Counted from the stretch's first letter, positions 10,287 to 22,900 are shown. The stretch is 64,000 bases of DNA from Mesodorylaimus sp. YZB2_4 (GCA_030248295.1 JASANH010001421.1:62001-126000); one strand, 5' to 3'. Made by a program: numbers and translations. The notes: a model not told the origin generated them from the sequence alone.

Positions 10287-11219
10287 ATGCAAGTGCCCAA
10301 CGGGACTGCAAAACTCGTCGGTGTCCTCTTTCTTCTGGTCGCGATTGGCACTTTGCACGTGCTTTATCAATCACCAGAACACGCGAATGCCTTAGCCAAA
10401 CTCGCAGCCAAGGGTTCATCCGTCTTTTCCTCAATTACCAAAGAGAGCATTTGTACGGAGAATGCGTTGTCAATGGATTTAGAGTTTCAAAAGGCTCATT
10501 TCTTGTCCAATAAACAAGGACGTCAGCAAGCAATGCGCGCGTCCAGTTCCAGCAATCAGTTGGCCAGCTTGCAAATGTTTGTGGTTCCCCAATTGGCTTG
10601 TCCAACCATGGTCAGAGTGGGATCTTTGGGCGACGGGGGCAAATGGGTCTGCAATCCGTGGCGGGTGCCTGAACGGGACTGCGTGGTCTATTCGTTAGGA
10701 GTCAATGGCGATGTCAGTTTTGAAATGGATCTTCATGAAACCACAAAAAGAAGATGCAAGATTTATAGCATCGATCCTGGAAAGCAGAATGAGGCACTCT
10801 TTAAACCATTCAATGGCACATATTGGCAGCGCAAAATGGCCGGTAGCGCCGATGAGTCAAAACAGCAAACATCGTTGGCCGAAATGATGCAACGATTTGG
10901 ACATAAAAAAGTGGACATCGTCAAAATGGACATAGAGGGGTGGGAATTCGAGAGTGTGGATGCCTTTCTCAATGTCTCCAAAACGAGCGACTCCCAATCA
11001 AGAATTTGTCAGTTACTGGTCGAGTTGCATTACACAACCGGAAAATTACAAACTTGGCTTAATTTGTTTGAGCTTTTAGAGAAAAAAGGCTTTCGCATGT
11101 TCTCAAAAGAGGCTAACATGTACTGTCCACAATGTTTCGAATATAGTTTCATGCATCTCAGTTGTTTTAAACAGTATGGTTTGCCAGAAAATTCTACTTT
11201 TTTTACGACTTTTGCGTAA
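10287..11219 (+). CDS. FkbM/METTL24-like methyltransferase, type II membrane protein
   Basis: Predicted 310-residue protein encoded by one exon. Residues 8-26 (AKLVGVLFLLVAIGTLHVL) form a signal-anchor, so the catalytic part should lie in the secretory lumen. The fold shows the FkbM / Methyltransf_22 hallmarks: VRVGSLGDGGKWVCNP, the SAM-binding strand CVVYSLGVNGDVSFE, and the conserved VDIVKMDIEGWEFESV. Family members are S-adenosylmethionine-dependent methyltransferase-like proteins, many acting on sugars; animal METTL24-type members have no firmly established substrate. ATG 10287 was chosen over an in-frame ATG at 10143 because an acceptor site (TTTTAG) lies just before it and the signal-anchor follows directly. 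Confidence 0.8.
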   Translation: MQVPNGTAKLVGVLFLLVAIGTLHVLYQSPEHANALAKLAAKGSSVFSSITKESICTENALSMDLEFQKAHFLSNKQGRQQAMRASSSSNQLASLQMFVVPQLACPTMVRVGSLGDGGKWVCNPWRVPERDCVVYSLGVNGDVSFEMDLHETTKRRCKIYSIDPGKQNEALFKPFNGTYWQRKMAGSADESKQQTSLAEMMQRFGHKKVDIVKMDIEGWEFESVDAFLNVSKTSDSQSRICQLLVELHYTTGKLQTWLNLFELLEKKGFRMFSKEANMYCPQCFEYSFMHLSCFKQYGLPENSTFFTTFA

Positions 11220-12701
11220 CCTTTAGTATTTTTGCATCAGACTGTGATCCTTCAATATGACCAGCGGGTGACACATTCTTCGATTTGTTAAGAAAAGATA
11301 TTTTGTTGTTGATTTTACAATTTTTTATGACAGGTGTGCACTGAATGCAGTCTTATTGAAGTTAGTAGGTGATCGAGTAAAAATTTTTGGCCTTGTCAGG
11401 AGGAAATGTGTAGCAGAAAAAATTGAAGGCCAGATGATATGGACCGATGTGTGCAGTATGATATGAAAGTATTTTACCACACTGTCTTAATATTTTTTAA
11501 AGTTTTGTTGGTCAGGCCTCGCTCCGATCCAGTCCACGGGACTTCCATTTTGCCTACATGAGACGTATGTAGGTGTGATAAGCGAGGCGAGGAGGCGCAA
11601 CTTGACGACAAAACTCCTACTATCACTTCAGTATTTGTGGCGGCTCTTTGAAGTAGCAAGGCTTGATTACACTGACACAAAATTTCGCGCTGGCAGGAGA
11701 CAACATGAGCGGAAGACTCAAGGATGACTGACTCGATGCCGTTGAGGTCCTCCGAGTGGCCGGGAGACGGAAGCCAGTGGTGGCAGCGACACAGCACTTA
11801 TGTTGTCTCTTGCATGACGCTAATAATTTTTTCAGACGCGGGAAACAGTCGATGTTGTCTGTGTGTATGCTCTTTCAAAAGGGACAAATAAAATATGACA
11901 GATTCGGTCAACCTGTCTCAATGTCGCCTAAACATGTATGAGTTGAAATATAATTTCACGGAAAAAATGTGCAGTACACGGGACCTTATTTTTAGGGTGG
12001 CCACCACAAAACAGGATAAAAGGAGGTGGTGGAGCTGCTAAGGCAAAGCATCTCTGGAATGACTACACGAGGAGTGAGCATTGAGAGAAATACATCCGCA
12101 ATTCATGGCCAACAATTCGTCGAAATTAGGTGATCTGTCATTCCTCATTACATATTCTACATGGCGACTGTATTTGACATAATTATCCGCGAAGGCTTTC
12201 AGCATGTCTGCAGCCATAGCATGGGAAACTGCAAAGTCGCAATTTTGTCAAAAACCACAGGTACAAGTCCCGTCACCGCCACAAAACCAGCAACTTCCAA
12301 CTTCAAAAGATTTACTTTACCCCTTGTTCTCTTGTATTTTACACATCATTCGCTGGCATGATTTCCAGAGGAATGGGCATTTTACAGCACGGCCGCACGG
12401 GAACCACACTCGCGCTGTCATGTCACTCTCCTCAGGTAACCCTCTGAATCAGTTGCGGCTGGTTGGCCATCGCTTGCGACCCTCTGCCGTCGTTCCTTGC
12501 TTCTCGTCCCTCATTGTTAGAATGGTGCGGGAGCTAACCCACCAGCTATCAAGGTGTCGCCGTCTTCGGTAACGGTCACTCCAACCCGACGCACGCTCAT
12601 TTTGTGGGTGAAGAACAAAGCCACGAGGCCGTCGTATTCCGGGTCGTCACCTCGTGGCCGACTGAGACGAAAGCCACGCCGGAAATGAGAACTATTCGAA
12701 A
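11220..12701. other. Intergenic, no recognised gene
   Basis: Contains an AATAAA about 0.67 kb past the methyltransferase stop (11886). Several overlapping open frames at 12160-12714 on both strands lack any recognisable domain. Nothing else could be supported. Confidence 0.4.
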
Positions 12702-13099
12702 ATGTCGGTGGCATGGCAGGCCATCGAAATCAAGTTCCGCTTCCCCCCCCCCCCCCCACATCTCGGTGCGGCATCGCATCGAGATACGATTCGCAACGAT
12801 GCCCGCCGACTGCTCCGTAAGTAAACATTTGCTTTTTATTATCGGTCACAGGAAATTCGCCAACTCCAAACCTTTGCATTCTTGCTTGAAGTTCAGAGCC
12901 GGTTTCAAATTATACTGCAGGCAACATGACTGTCTTCCTTCAGAATGCTTATGAATACTGGCGGTATCACGGAGGAATGGAATGCGTGAAGCAAGTCTGG
13001 ATCAAGCAGTTGGTCCAAGTAGCAATGCCGATCGGTTTCGATTCGAGCATCAGTATCGAGGCCGAAAACAGCCTGAGCATGAGCGAAGACAAAGACTGA
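12702..13099 (+). CDS. Tentative two-exon small gene, unknown function
   Basis: Exon 12702-12816 ends at a strong CGTAAGT donor (CTCC|GTAAGT). Exon 12921-13099 starts after TATACTGCAG and joins in phase. The second exon reads NMTVFLQNAYEYWRYHGGM and then VKQVWIKQLVQVAMPIG to a TGA, with an acidic tail (AENSLSMSEDKD); composition is clearly protein-like. The first exon begins MSVAWQAIEIKFR and contains a 15-base poly-C run that would encode prolines, a likely place for a sequence or frame error. No family was recognised, and the start may be wrong. Confidence 0.35.
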
Positions 13100-15053
13100 A
13101 TCAGGGGGCGCCATCGGTGATGATCCGTGATATGCATGGTAAAAAATGCCAGCGGGTCTTGTGACTCATACTGACTATTGTAATGCTGGCAAATAAACTG
13201 GCCGCGTTAGTAATATGTTGCGCAGACTTGTAAGCACAACAGTAACTCATCGTCAGAAACACTCAGTCACGTTGTTGCTCAAGTCCTCTTTGGTTCCGAG
13301 ATGAATTTTAGTGCCGAGGCCGTCATAGTCAATTTTTATCGCATGAATTCGACATTTTGCTACTTTACTTCTTATCCAAACACATGACTGTGCACTCAAC
13401 GGATAAGCGACATTGGCAGGGCATGTGGATAATTCGGAAAGAAATCTCGGCCTTCCTTTGTTCTCGTTTAGTTTTGGCCAATCAGCTGTTTTTCTTTCCG
13501 ATCGAAACCATGCCTCGTGAAAAAAGTGATCGCGAGCAGGGAGGACGAGACATGTTCAGTGGGCGAGCCAGTGTGTGGATTCAACTGTGCGATAGCAGCT
13601 GAAAGCTGATTGTGAGAGGACTACAGTAGCCGCGCTGAAGCCATATATGCACTTATTGTTAGTGATTCAAGCAAGCACGATTCATTCTGCTTCGATGAAA
13701 GTAGCAATACCAAGTTGGTGTCAGTGTAGCTAATGCATAAAAACTAACAATAAGATAAGCAAAGCGGGGTCTCAAAGGTCAATCCAATCAGGGCGCACAA
13801 ATCGACACATCAGTACAATACTACTTCATGGGCCCTCATGATATACTAATATGGATCATTTGGCCCTGGGGCATAGGTACGTTAGTCCGAGTTGGCGCTG
13901 GGCTCGCTACGGTGTGTTGCCGTCTTGCTTCATTCCGACGAGTTTGCCCTGTTACAGATTATCGAGGGTATTCCAACAGTATCATCCGACGATATTATCT
14001 GGGTCAGATCCCAAAATTCTTCCAGAAGAACCAGAAAAAAATAAAGAAAACCAGTGACATGTCTGCAACGCGCAAATTGAACTATAGTTGGGGTGATATA
14101 TTCAAGGCGAGTGTGCCTTTTTTAACGATAAGGCAGAATGGTGTCGTGACGCTGGCGGGTGCGGTGCTCAATAAAGAGACGTAATTTCATCGGTGCCTTT
14201 TTCAGCCTCGAAATACTCGTACTTTACTTTTGTTTGCCAAGTGCTGCCACCGACATTCCCAGGGTGAGCTTCAGAAACGACGACCCAATCTAAGTGCTAC
14301 TTATCTAGCCTGTTAGCCATTCGTGTAATTACAATTAGACCTGTAAGAAAAATGAACTCTTTTGCAAGTGCGATGAAACATTTGTTGCATGCTGACACAC
14401 AGCTTACAGTGCAGTACCATGTTATTAGGTTTCAGTAGTACACGGTTTTTAAGATGCGCCGACAGGATGCACTTGCATTTATCAGCTGTCAATCGGAAAA
14501 TAATACCAAAGTTCGAAAACTTTGTATTGGCAATACTTGCGGAAAATAATACCCAAAATCCTGCAACGAAAACTACACTTGTATTGGGCTTGAGGGCGAA
14601 GAGACACATTATTCACGAAATAATTTTACCAGGCCACGAGACGCACTGCGCGCGACCTCAAGCCCACAAACCCCCCAAACAAACAAAACAAACCAAACCA
14701 AAAGGTATACTGTGCGCATACTGTCTGGCTTGTCAGCTGGCGAATAGGCGAAAACGCCTCGCTCAAGAAGGCGCATCCCGAAAAAAATTTTTTTAAGAGG
14801 TTGGAGCATTGCGCATGCTTACGACAGTCGAATTGGGCATCTGGGGCCTTCGAACTTAATCACATGATTACTTGTTGATACAAGCAATGACACGCAGATA
14901 TCGTTAGTCAACTTACCCAATCATCGGTTGCCAACGCGGCAGGCGTAGGATGCAGATAGATCTGGAACATCGTCGTGGCGTGCGGAAATTCTCTCGTACA
15001 GTACAGATACCAGGGACTCCAGGTACCACACTACGATTTGTACTGATTGGTCA
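13100..15053. other. Intergenic, no recognised gene
   Basis: Several open frames exist here (for example 13828-14184 and 14389-14796) but none has a recognisable domain, a consistent splice structure or protein-like composition. No tRNA or obvious transposon end was seen. Confidence 0.4.
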
Positions 15054-16366
15054 ATGGCACTGGTCATCACTCTGTTGACCATCCTCTACACCGCGCAGCC
15101 CAGCTGGGCCCAACTGGGTTATTGTCCATGCAATTTCAATTTCACAGATGAGCCGGAGAACGACCCCGCCTGCTACGGAGCCGTACCTCTGATTGCTGGC
15201 ATCAAAGACATCGAGCTGGATCAGAGCTTGCAGGATGAATTCAGAAACCAATCTTTCAACCTGACCCTTGTACTCCAGTACACTTGCTGGCATTACAGTG
15301 CTTACGCCTTCACATTGGAGAAGGCTGACACGGACAAGATAGAGAAAAAATTTTCCGCCCTAAATCGATCCGAATTTTACAACAGCCTATTCTTCTTTAC
15401 TGATTCGATTTCAGAAACAGCGGTAATTTGAAAAAATCTTTGCACAATTTAGTAAAAAACAGAGCGGGTGGCTGTTATTTTTTTGGGGGGTATTGTATTG
15501 ATTTAGGAAAGGTGATACTGACCTCTGGATTGAAGGGGCTTGATGAGGGCTCCTAGCTGCTGCACCCTCGCCCTGCCACGTCACTATGCTTGCTTTGTTT
15601 CAGACATCGGTGACGGTGGGTCGATTTGACTGCGGATACTTGAACAGAACAACGAAGAAGGTTGTGACTGGATCATGCGACGAGTTGGTGAACATTAATC
15701 GCCTTATCAACAAGGGTCTCTGCATGGCATCGCCCATCGATGACGAAGGCCTATTGTCGGCCTACGAGCAGCAGATCGCCTCGTGCACGTGCCCGTGCGT
15801 ATTTTGGGCCGACGAAGATCACAAGTGCACTCGAGACGTGGAAAGGTGCGAACCGATCAACAATACGGACGACCTGGTGGCCACGTGTTCCATGGTCGGC
15901 ACTGCTCCATCGATCGTGGCCAGAGCCCGCAATGTTGATTCAGTCCCTACCTATTGGATCCAAGATGCACTCTTCCTTATTGGAGATTCCAAAAATAACT
16001 TTTCTGACTTTGTCAGTATTATCAGTCGAGTTTTATCAGTTAGTCTTATCAGCTTTATCTTTCTAGGACGACGTCGGCTGCGGGTTCAACTCGTCAGATG
16101 ACAATGGAGCCATCGTTTTCTCGGGCAACACTACTTGTCAAGATTTCTTGCAATCCATGTTGGACGATCATGAAATCGAGTTTTACAAAGTTCTCTGCAC
16201 CACCACTGAAGTCAACGTCACGATCAGGGGTGACTGTGGCAGTACCGACGATGCCGAGATGTCACTCGACACACCCGATTGCGGAGCCATGGCTTTTATC
16301 GGTCGACCAAATTTTCACCGATTGCTTGTCCTGATGATCGTACTAGCTGTTCTCATAATTGCATAG
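15054..16366 (+). CDS. Secreted or membrane-anchored Cys-rich protein, unknown family
   Basis: Three exons join in phase 0: 15054-15422, 15604-16011 and 16067-16366, giving 358 residues. The N-terminus MALVITLLTILYTAQPSWAQ is a signal peptide, and the C-terminus (LLVLMIVLAVLIIA) is a hydrophobic tail that fits a GPI signal or a tail anchor. The mature part is rich in cysteines (YCPCNF, DPACYG, QYTCWHYS, ASCTCPCVFWADEDHKC, VERCEP, VGCGFN, TTCQDF, VLCTTT, RGDCGS) and N-glycosylation sequons (NFT, NQS, NLT, NRS, NRT, NNT, NTT, NVT). I do not recognise the family. It looks like an extracellular, disulfide-rich surface protein. A possible alternative last exon lies at 16980-17057. Confidence 0.75.
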
Positions 16367-16486
16367 GTTCGAGGGGGTAGATTCATATATATGTCACTTC
16401 GGGCAGATATGTCTCATATATATGTCTCATAATTGCCTAGGTTAGAAAGGGTAGATTCATATATATGTCACTTCGGGCAGATATAT
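16351..16486 (+). repeat. 74-bp tandem duplication spanning the stop codon
   Basis: The sequence TCTCATAATTGCATAGGTTC at 16351 recurs as TCTCATAATTGCCTAGGTTA at 16425. Both copies are followed by GTAGATTCATATATATGTCA and CTTCGGGCAGATAT. The period is 74 bases. The first copy includes the last codons and stop of the Cys-rich gene, so the duplication extends its 3'-UTR. Confidence 0.85.
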
Positions 16487-16979
16487 GCCAGTGGGGACTA
16501 ATCTCATTTTCCCCATTTTTACATAGATAGCGGGGTAACGATATCTGATTCCGCCGCTTGATGATTTGACTTTTTACTTTGCGCGATACCAATTGATCAA
16601 ATGCAAAGTACTGTATAATTTTGTGTTGTAAATTCTCGTCCTAAATGCCGGAATCTGCTGAATTCGGAAGGCTCAGCAATGCGTCCCTCCAGTGGGTTCG
16701 AGTGCGCCTCCGTTTAGTGATGTAATAAAAACATGAGCGTGATCATGAGGGCTCTGCTGACACCGGCTGATACACGGGGGGGGGGGCTAATAATAGGGTT
16801 GGAAAGTCTCTGTATGATTCCCAAATGCTGAAAAATGCGTGCAGTGACCGCATTACGTACCTGCATGCAAGCCACACATTCGGGGCTCGACTAAGTGGCT
16901 GTGCCCGTCCTGTCGAACAGTTACTCGTCCAAGCGGACGAAAAACTAATTTGTTGATCTTTTCGATTCCCTATTTCCAG

Positions 16980-17057
16980 GACGACGACAAATGGATGCAT
17001 TTTCGAGAGAGCACCGACGATGAGTGCATTTTCATGCGCACTCACAAGGGCAGTTGA
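16980..17057 (+). CDS. Possible alternative terminal exon of the Cys-rich gene
   Basis: A good acceptor (CCCTATTTCCAG) is followed by an open 26-codon frame that starts DDDKWMHFRESTDDECIFMR and ends with TGA. Like exon three of the gene upstream, it begins in phase 0 with two aspartates and contains a cysteine. It could be an alternative 3' exon or a leftover of a duplicated gene end. Confidence 0.3.
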   Translation, partial: DDDKWMHFRESTDDECIFMRTHKGS

Positions 17058-19698
17058 TTTGCATTATGAATCTATACTACCATGGATTCGCGATAAGTAG
17101 ATACATGGCTTACATACAGGGCAGTTCGACAAGGAAACACATGATCGTCCAGTCCAGGTAGGGGCTTAAAACGTGGTGCAAATGAGGAACCTTGGCTTCA
17201 CTTGCTGAAATCAAGCACACTGTAGATTCTTTTAATGTTCTCGATGTCTCGATGCATAGTTCTTGTGAACCCCGAGGGTTTTTGGGCGGCATTTGAGAAT
17301 CAAGTTGTGGGATCCACCCTCGGCATTGGGTGGGGGTGCCTACACGGGCCTTGCTGCTTCGATCCCTAAATTAGGCCAGTAGCCGTACCGAGTTTACTAT
17401 GCTGACGCGGACACCTGCACGGCTGAGAGGTCGTACAAAAATATGTACATGAGCAGATGATAGGAATAGACGAGGGGATTGAGGAGCTGCTAGCTGGTGC
17501 GGTGCGGTCGTACAGCTGTGTGTAGCCGATACTCGGAGAACCTAGCAGTTTTGGCTAGATCTGATCAATTGCGAGAAAGGGAAGGGCATGAGGGCGTGAT
17601 TCGCGTGCTGGACACACATGCCAGCGGCAAGTTGGAGGAGGACCACTGACACAAAGAGGTGCGGGTGACAAAGTGATAAATCCATTATTTTTTAGCCTGC
17701 AGTAGTATAGTAGACATATCGATCGATAAACCCATCGAGGATTTTTCACATCAGCTGGTGGTGGAGATATCAGATTCAAATCATCAGTAATGTAGTTCTA
17801 GTAAATAAGTCCACATATGACCAGGGGATCAGGTCCCGTATCTACAATCAACCTTGGGCGGCCGGGGCGGTGCAGCGGCTCAGCATTTGTCTCTCCGTAT
17901 TGCTTGGGCTCGTCCTGGGTTCGATCCCCGGTGATGGAGGTCGGCTTGCAAACCATAAACACTCGCTGACCTTGCACACCAGGCCCTGCCCTGGCCCACC
18001 CGCTCACCCTCGTGAAGACACATTGAGGGACGCTGCTGCGCGTGCTGGCCATGTACAGCCGAACTCATAAAGTTTGATTTCTCTAAATTTTCGCTGAAAA
18101 CATGGTCGATGCCAGCGACAGTTTTGTAGAGAAAAATGTGTTCTATTTATTGAATACTGTTTCTACCTTTGATTATGCGCTTCAAGATTTTCATGGATTT
18201 TTACAAATTTCCGAGTGCAGCAAAAAACTAGTCGAAAACTGTAAGCATTCAGTGAAAGAAAAACAATGGTATCCGTCTTGAAAAGCATTTTTCTACAAAA
18301 CTTCCGATCAATCAGTTATCAGCAAAAATTCCAAGAAAGCTCTTCCCCTTGTGGCCTATCATACGACAGGACGATTGAGGATACGGCCCCCAAACCAAGA
18401 GGGGCTGCCTTATTAAAAAATACCATTCGCATTGCATTTCTCGGCAGCCCAAGTATACGCCCTTCGTTCGGTAGGAGCTAGGAGAACGCTTTCGTGGGGG
18501 GGGGGGGGCGCATGGTAGACCACCTCCCAATGATTCTCGTCGAAGTATCGTCTGGCGTTTTTGACTTGGCTCGTCTGGAACGCAAATGAAAAAAATAGGA
18601 GCTAGATTGCTTGGCGCGGAGCTGGCACGCACAAGGCTGTATTTTTATGGCCATGCCTAGCCGCCTGTGCCCGAGCCCCCGCCATGGAAATGTAGATTCT
18701 TCGTGCAAGGCCCCCCCCCCCCCCCGTCCCACTGCCTCGCATATACAATTACGCGAATGAGGCACTTCCAGTTGGACGAGAGTGGCGACTACTGGAGATG
18801 AGAAAAGGATGGGACAAAAGGGGATGGGCCCAATCATACTCTCGCTATCTGCTGTAGTGCCGACTGCCATTGCCAAGTCCCGCAATCATACTTTCGCTGC
18901 GTAAAAGTTAGTTTCAGGTACAGGTTACCAGCAGCAATCAGGCGACAGAAAGACGTGCGGTGTCCAGGGTGATGTCATGATGGCACAGAAGTGATTCTGC
19001 CTGGCTCTCATCCTGGCAGCATCTGTTGCCCATGTTTGGCCGCCCTCCTCCCATTTCCTTATTGTCCAAACGTGCAAGTCTAGTGCTCCGCCTACCAGCA
19101 CACGCATTCCCTGGGAACAATCAAATTTTGCCCTGCTAACATACTAATTCGAGCGTGCACATAAACACCAATTTGCTCATCAAGAAATGGGCCCCACAGC
19201 CGATGGAGGACAAAACATTCAGGCCTGGCAGCACAGGCGAATAGAAAACAGAGAATTCGAGCTCGTAAGAATTCCAAGATCAGATCAGCGCCCAAAAATG
19301 AAGCGCATGTTTGAATTTTCGACACTTAAGTTAAGAATCAACCGCAAAAAGATTTTGAGTGTGGTTTTCTACAGTTTTTTAACTAACTTCTGAGAACTGC
19401 TATACCACGAAAATTTATTACATAACTTTTGCAGATTGAGAAAAACTTACAAGGAAAAACGGTTACAAGGCCCGAGAAGAAGACAAACAAAAATCATTTT
19501 ACGCTTAAATGACGTCACAAAAAAACAATCCGTTTTCCTCTTATGCCACCCAAAATAACACATTATAAGTAAACATTGTGAAACTATGCGAAAAACTAAC
19601 GCGAAATAACCAAAAAGGTGGTAAAGTGCATAAGACAAGGCATCTTCTTCACTCCATTAATGATTGCCCCTTTGGTATGTTCTTCATTGTTGTACGAA
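17058..19698. other. Intergenic with a tRNA-like SINE head and poly-G/C runs
   Basis: Holds the tRNA-like segment at 17856-17940, a 13-G run at 18496-18508 and a 15-C run at 18711-18725. No coding exon was supported. Confidence 0.5.
17856..17940 (+). repeat. tRNA-like segment (SINE head)
   Basis: A-box-like GGTGCAGCGGCTCAGC is followed at tRNA-like distance by a B box, GGTTCGATCCCC (17918-17929). The acceptor stem does not pair, so it is read as a tRNA-derived SINE or tRNA relic rather than a working tRNA. Confidence 0.45.
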
Positions 19699-19984
19699 CT
19701 AATAACGGCCACCTTGTTGTACGACGACCACTGTGGTCGGTTGTTTCGGTTCGGACCCGCAAATGACGCAAAGCGCGTAAATTAAACCCGGAATGAAGAG
19801 CAAAATGGTCAACAACAAGGACAAACAAACTTTGCTGTTGCAACATTCGCCCCCTTCGTGAATACAAACACCGATTGGCTAAAATGATACAAATTGGATT
19901 AGCATTTAACTGATTCGAACAGAATCCAGGAAAAGTTACCGGAAAAATCAAAGCGCAGATAATGGCAGCACACGAAACGACCAT
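19699..19984 (-). CDS. Pmp3 / UPF0057 family membrane proteolipid
   Basis: Small membrane protein of 74 residues in two exons: 19984-19940 (15 codons) and 19878-19699, with a 61-bp intron (GTAACT...TTTTAG). The spliced product has two hydrophobic helices with the family layout: IICALIFPPIGVCIHEG, a short Cys-containing loop (GGECCNSKVC), then LLLTILLFIPGLIYALCVIC and a polar tail ending QQGGRY. The PPIGV...INILLTIL.IPGIIHA pattern of yeast Pmp3 and plant RCI2 is clear. In yeast the family influences membrane potential and cation tolerance; several nematodes carry homologues of unknown role. The tail is longer than in Pmp3 itself. Confidence 0.85.
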
Positions 19985-22900
19985 GGTGGCTAATTGATCT
20001 TCAAAATTATAACGGAAAAAATTGTCCCCAAAAGCGAAAAGCTACAATAGGCAGAAAAAGTATGACATGCCCCAGCTAGCGATGTCCGTAAAACCGGTTC
20101 GACCCCTTTTTAACCGCCTTTTGTAATGTCATCGACAAGTCCGGTTGCCACGTCCTTGGTCTCTGTTTCCAGGAGGAACAGGGAAATCGATAAGGGCCCA
20201 GCCAGACTATCCTGTTACCCTCATGCTTGCACTGGTATCTAATTGCATCATACACCCTGGATGCCATGCCAACGATCGAACTTTTTGTGCTTACCTTGAG
20301 CAAATGCTATCAATGATGAAAGTCGACCCGAAATAAAGCGCAAAGACGGGGAATAATACTGATACGACGCACCAAAAAAGAAAGGGAAAAGACACACGAA
20401 CCAACCGACGCAACACGCCCACCAACCAACACAACCAATTCGTTGTTACCTATCGCCTTTGCTTCTTCCTTTGTTTCACACTTTACCCGCCCTCAAGCAG
20501 ACAACCTGATGAGCTTCCCGCTTTTTTTATAAATTTAAATGGGGTTCGTGAATTTCGACTTGGAATCGAATAAGAATTCGTGAGATCGGCTAACGTCGCA
20601 AGCTAATGAAGAAAAATAGGGACCCTTACGTCGAGGCAAGCTAACGAGCGGAGTTTGTGTATTTTGAGTGACCTGACTGAATCAGCGGTACAAGTCCGGC
20701 CTGCGAGAGAAGGCCCAAGGAAGAGTTCGTCAAAGATGGAAAACACATGGCCCTGATGTCGGCACCGATGAAGCTTTGGTGCCTTGTCCAGTCCAGCAGT
20801 GGTGATAACGATAGGTGTAGGGCTGCTGTACTGATGGCAGTGAGTGGCATTCATGTCATCCCCCACCCATGGTCGTAAGTCCGCCAGCGTGATCGCTAGC
20901 AATGTGCCTTTGAATTTGAAGCCTTGTATTGCTGATTATTCTCGATGCTGTGTCGGGGTGCCGTTGTGTGATGTGGAGACCTGAAAAAGTGCTTCAGAAA
21001 TAATGTTGTTGTAACTGTGATCCAAAAACATGGCACAAAGTATACCCATATAACATCGTCTGAGCAACTCAGACAACACAGATTTGAACCATGGAGCCTG
21101 CAAATATCGTGCGGGAAAAAGCCTACTTTTGGACTTTGACCTAGCTCAGTAACACCGTGAAGAGATCATCGGCCCTACAGTACAGGTCGTAGAGCTGGCA
21201 TCGACCTGAGGTCCCCTGGATCATCCAAGAACCCCGGGACCCAAGAAAGTGCTTTGGCTTACTGCGGACGACTCTGTGCTAAGTAAACACTGATTTTGAA
21301 TTGATTTGTCATTGTTTTCTGTTACTCGAATTGTGTAATGTGCGTGGTGGAATAGCTCGGCAACATTCAGCAATCGGGGGGGGGGGGGGGATCCTAAACG
21401 CCTTGTAGTTGTTCCATGTTGCATGATTGTACATTAGTGTTCCAATGACCAGGGTTTTTCACTGTCTGACCTGACCCTGACCTTGACCATACCCTAATAT
21501 TTCTGACCTTGATCATGAGGTCATTTCTAACACTATTGAACATTAGGCCGTCTGACCTGCAAGATGCCTGCATGGCAGAGCACCACGAAGGTGCCAAACT
21601 TCTCTGTGTGGTTTATCAGCTGTGAGGCTACATCTGATCGTGAGGGACTGGCATGGTCTCCTGCTACTGCATTGGGCATCCGAATGAACATACAATTGAT
21701 ACCTGTATGCCACCCCAGTCGTCATCTAGCACATGGGAGGCGTATCTTTTGACATGGTTCAGGTATGTAAAAGGCAACAGCTCTTGCCACGTCAGCAGTG
21801 CGGGTTCTTTGGCTGCGTTTCTGGAGTGAGACGAGACGAGAAGCCACTGGTCTCCACGAACACGGACTGACTGTGAAACCAAACAACAGCATTAACCCAG
21901 GCCCGACAATGGGTTCACAGTCCGACTTGAACACAATCCAAAACTTCAAATTGAAGTCGAACCCAACCCAAACCCATTTTTGAAAAGTCGAACCACAACG
22001 CATTCGCAAGTGAACCCAAACCCAACCCATAAAAACCTATATTTTTTAAAAAATTGACTAAAACCACAAAAAAACCACTTCTTTCAGTGAAGTATATTAT
22101 CATAATGACGCACATTTTACACATTTTGAATACATTTTGAGGAATTGCTATCACTCTTCACTAAATGACATCAGGAAAAGCAATATTGGCAGTTGCTTTA
22201 ATCGAAAGTCTCCTGAGAGACAAGTTGGGAGGTTAGTAGAAAAGTCTCCCCTGGCCTCCCCAGAGCTCTGGGTAGCACACTTTGGCACTGCGATGCTCCG
22301 AGAGTTGATCGCAAGTTATCTAGCAGGTGATTAAAACTGGCGTGATCTAATCTGCTGGTGCATTCAAAGTCGGTTTTTGGGCTCTTTCTAAAAGAGATCG
22401 TCAACCTGAAAAATAATTTTCCCATATCACAACTGTCATTCCCTTTTGGAGTCGCAGGTTTCAAATAACATGACCCCAACTGAGGGTCCAGTTCACCCAA
22501 AGCATTTACTGTACTGTGCACCTTACAAGCGCTGTCCCTCGAACAAAGAGATGCTGGTCTCCCGTCATATTCACCCAAAGCAAGAAAAGGCAAACTATGA
22601 TAATCAATGAAAAACCCTGCGAGGCCTGCTGCACGAACCTTCTTCTGACTCGTAGAAAATCGCTCACAGGTTACAACTCTATGCTTTTTCTGAAAATTTG
22701 TGAGTTTATGAACCTAGTCGCTATACTTCCTGTTAATAAGTCCTGCGACATTGAGAAATGTAGATGACTTATTTTGGTGAAGCATGAGTCACTTGTGGAT
22801 TTGCAACTTGGTGAAACGTGGCCCAGATGTAATTCGTAGTTATTCCAGGCTGCATTCATTCAGAATGTTTTCCAAGTCATCTGCAAGGTCCATCACAAAG

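Noticed and set aside
12161..12714. Overlapping frames of 60-122 codons on both strands
   Set aside because: Both strands are open because of base composition; no recognisable family and no consistent exon ends.
13828..14796. 118- and 135-codon plus-strand frames
   Set aside because: Composition is not protein-like (repeated Lys/Pro/Thr strings, poly-A/poly-C origin) and no domain is visible.
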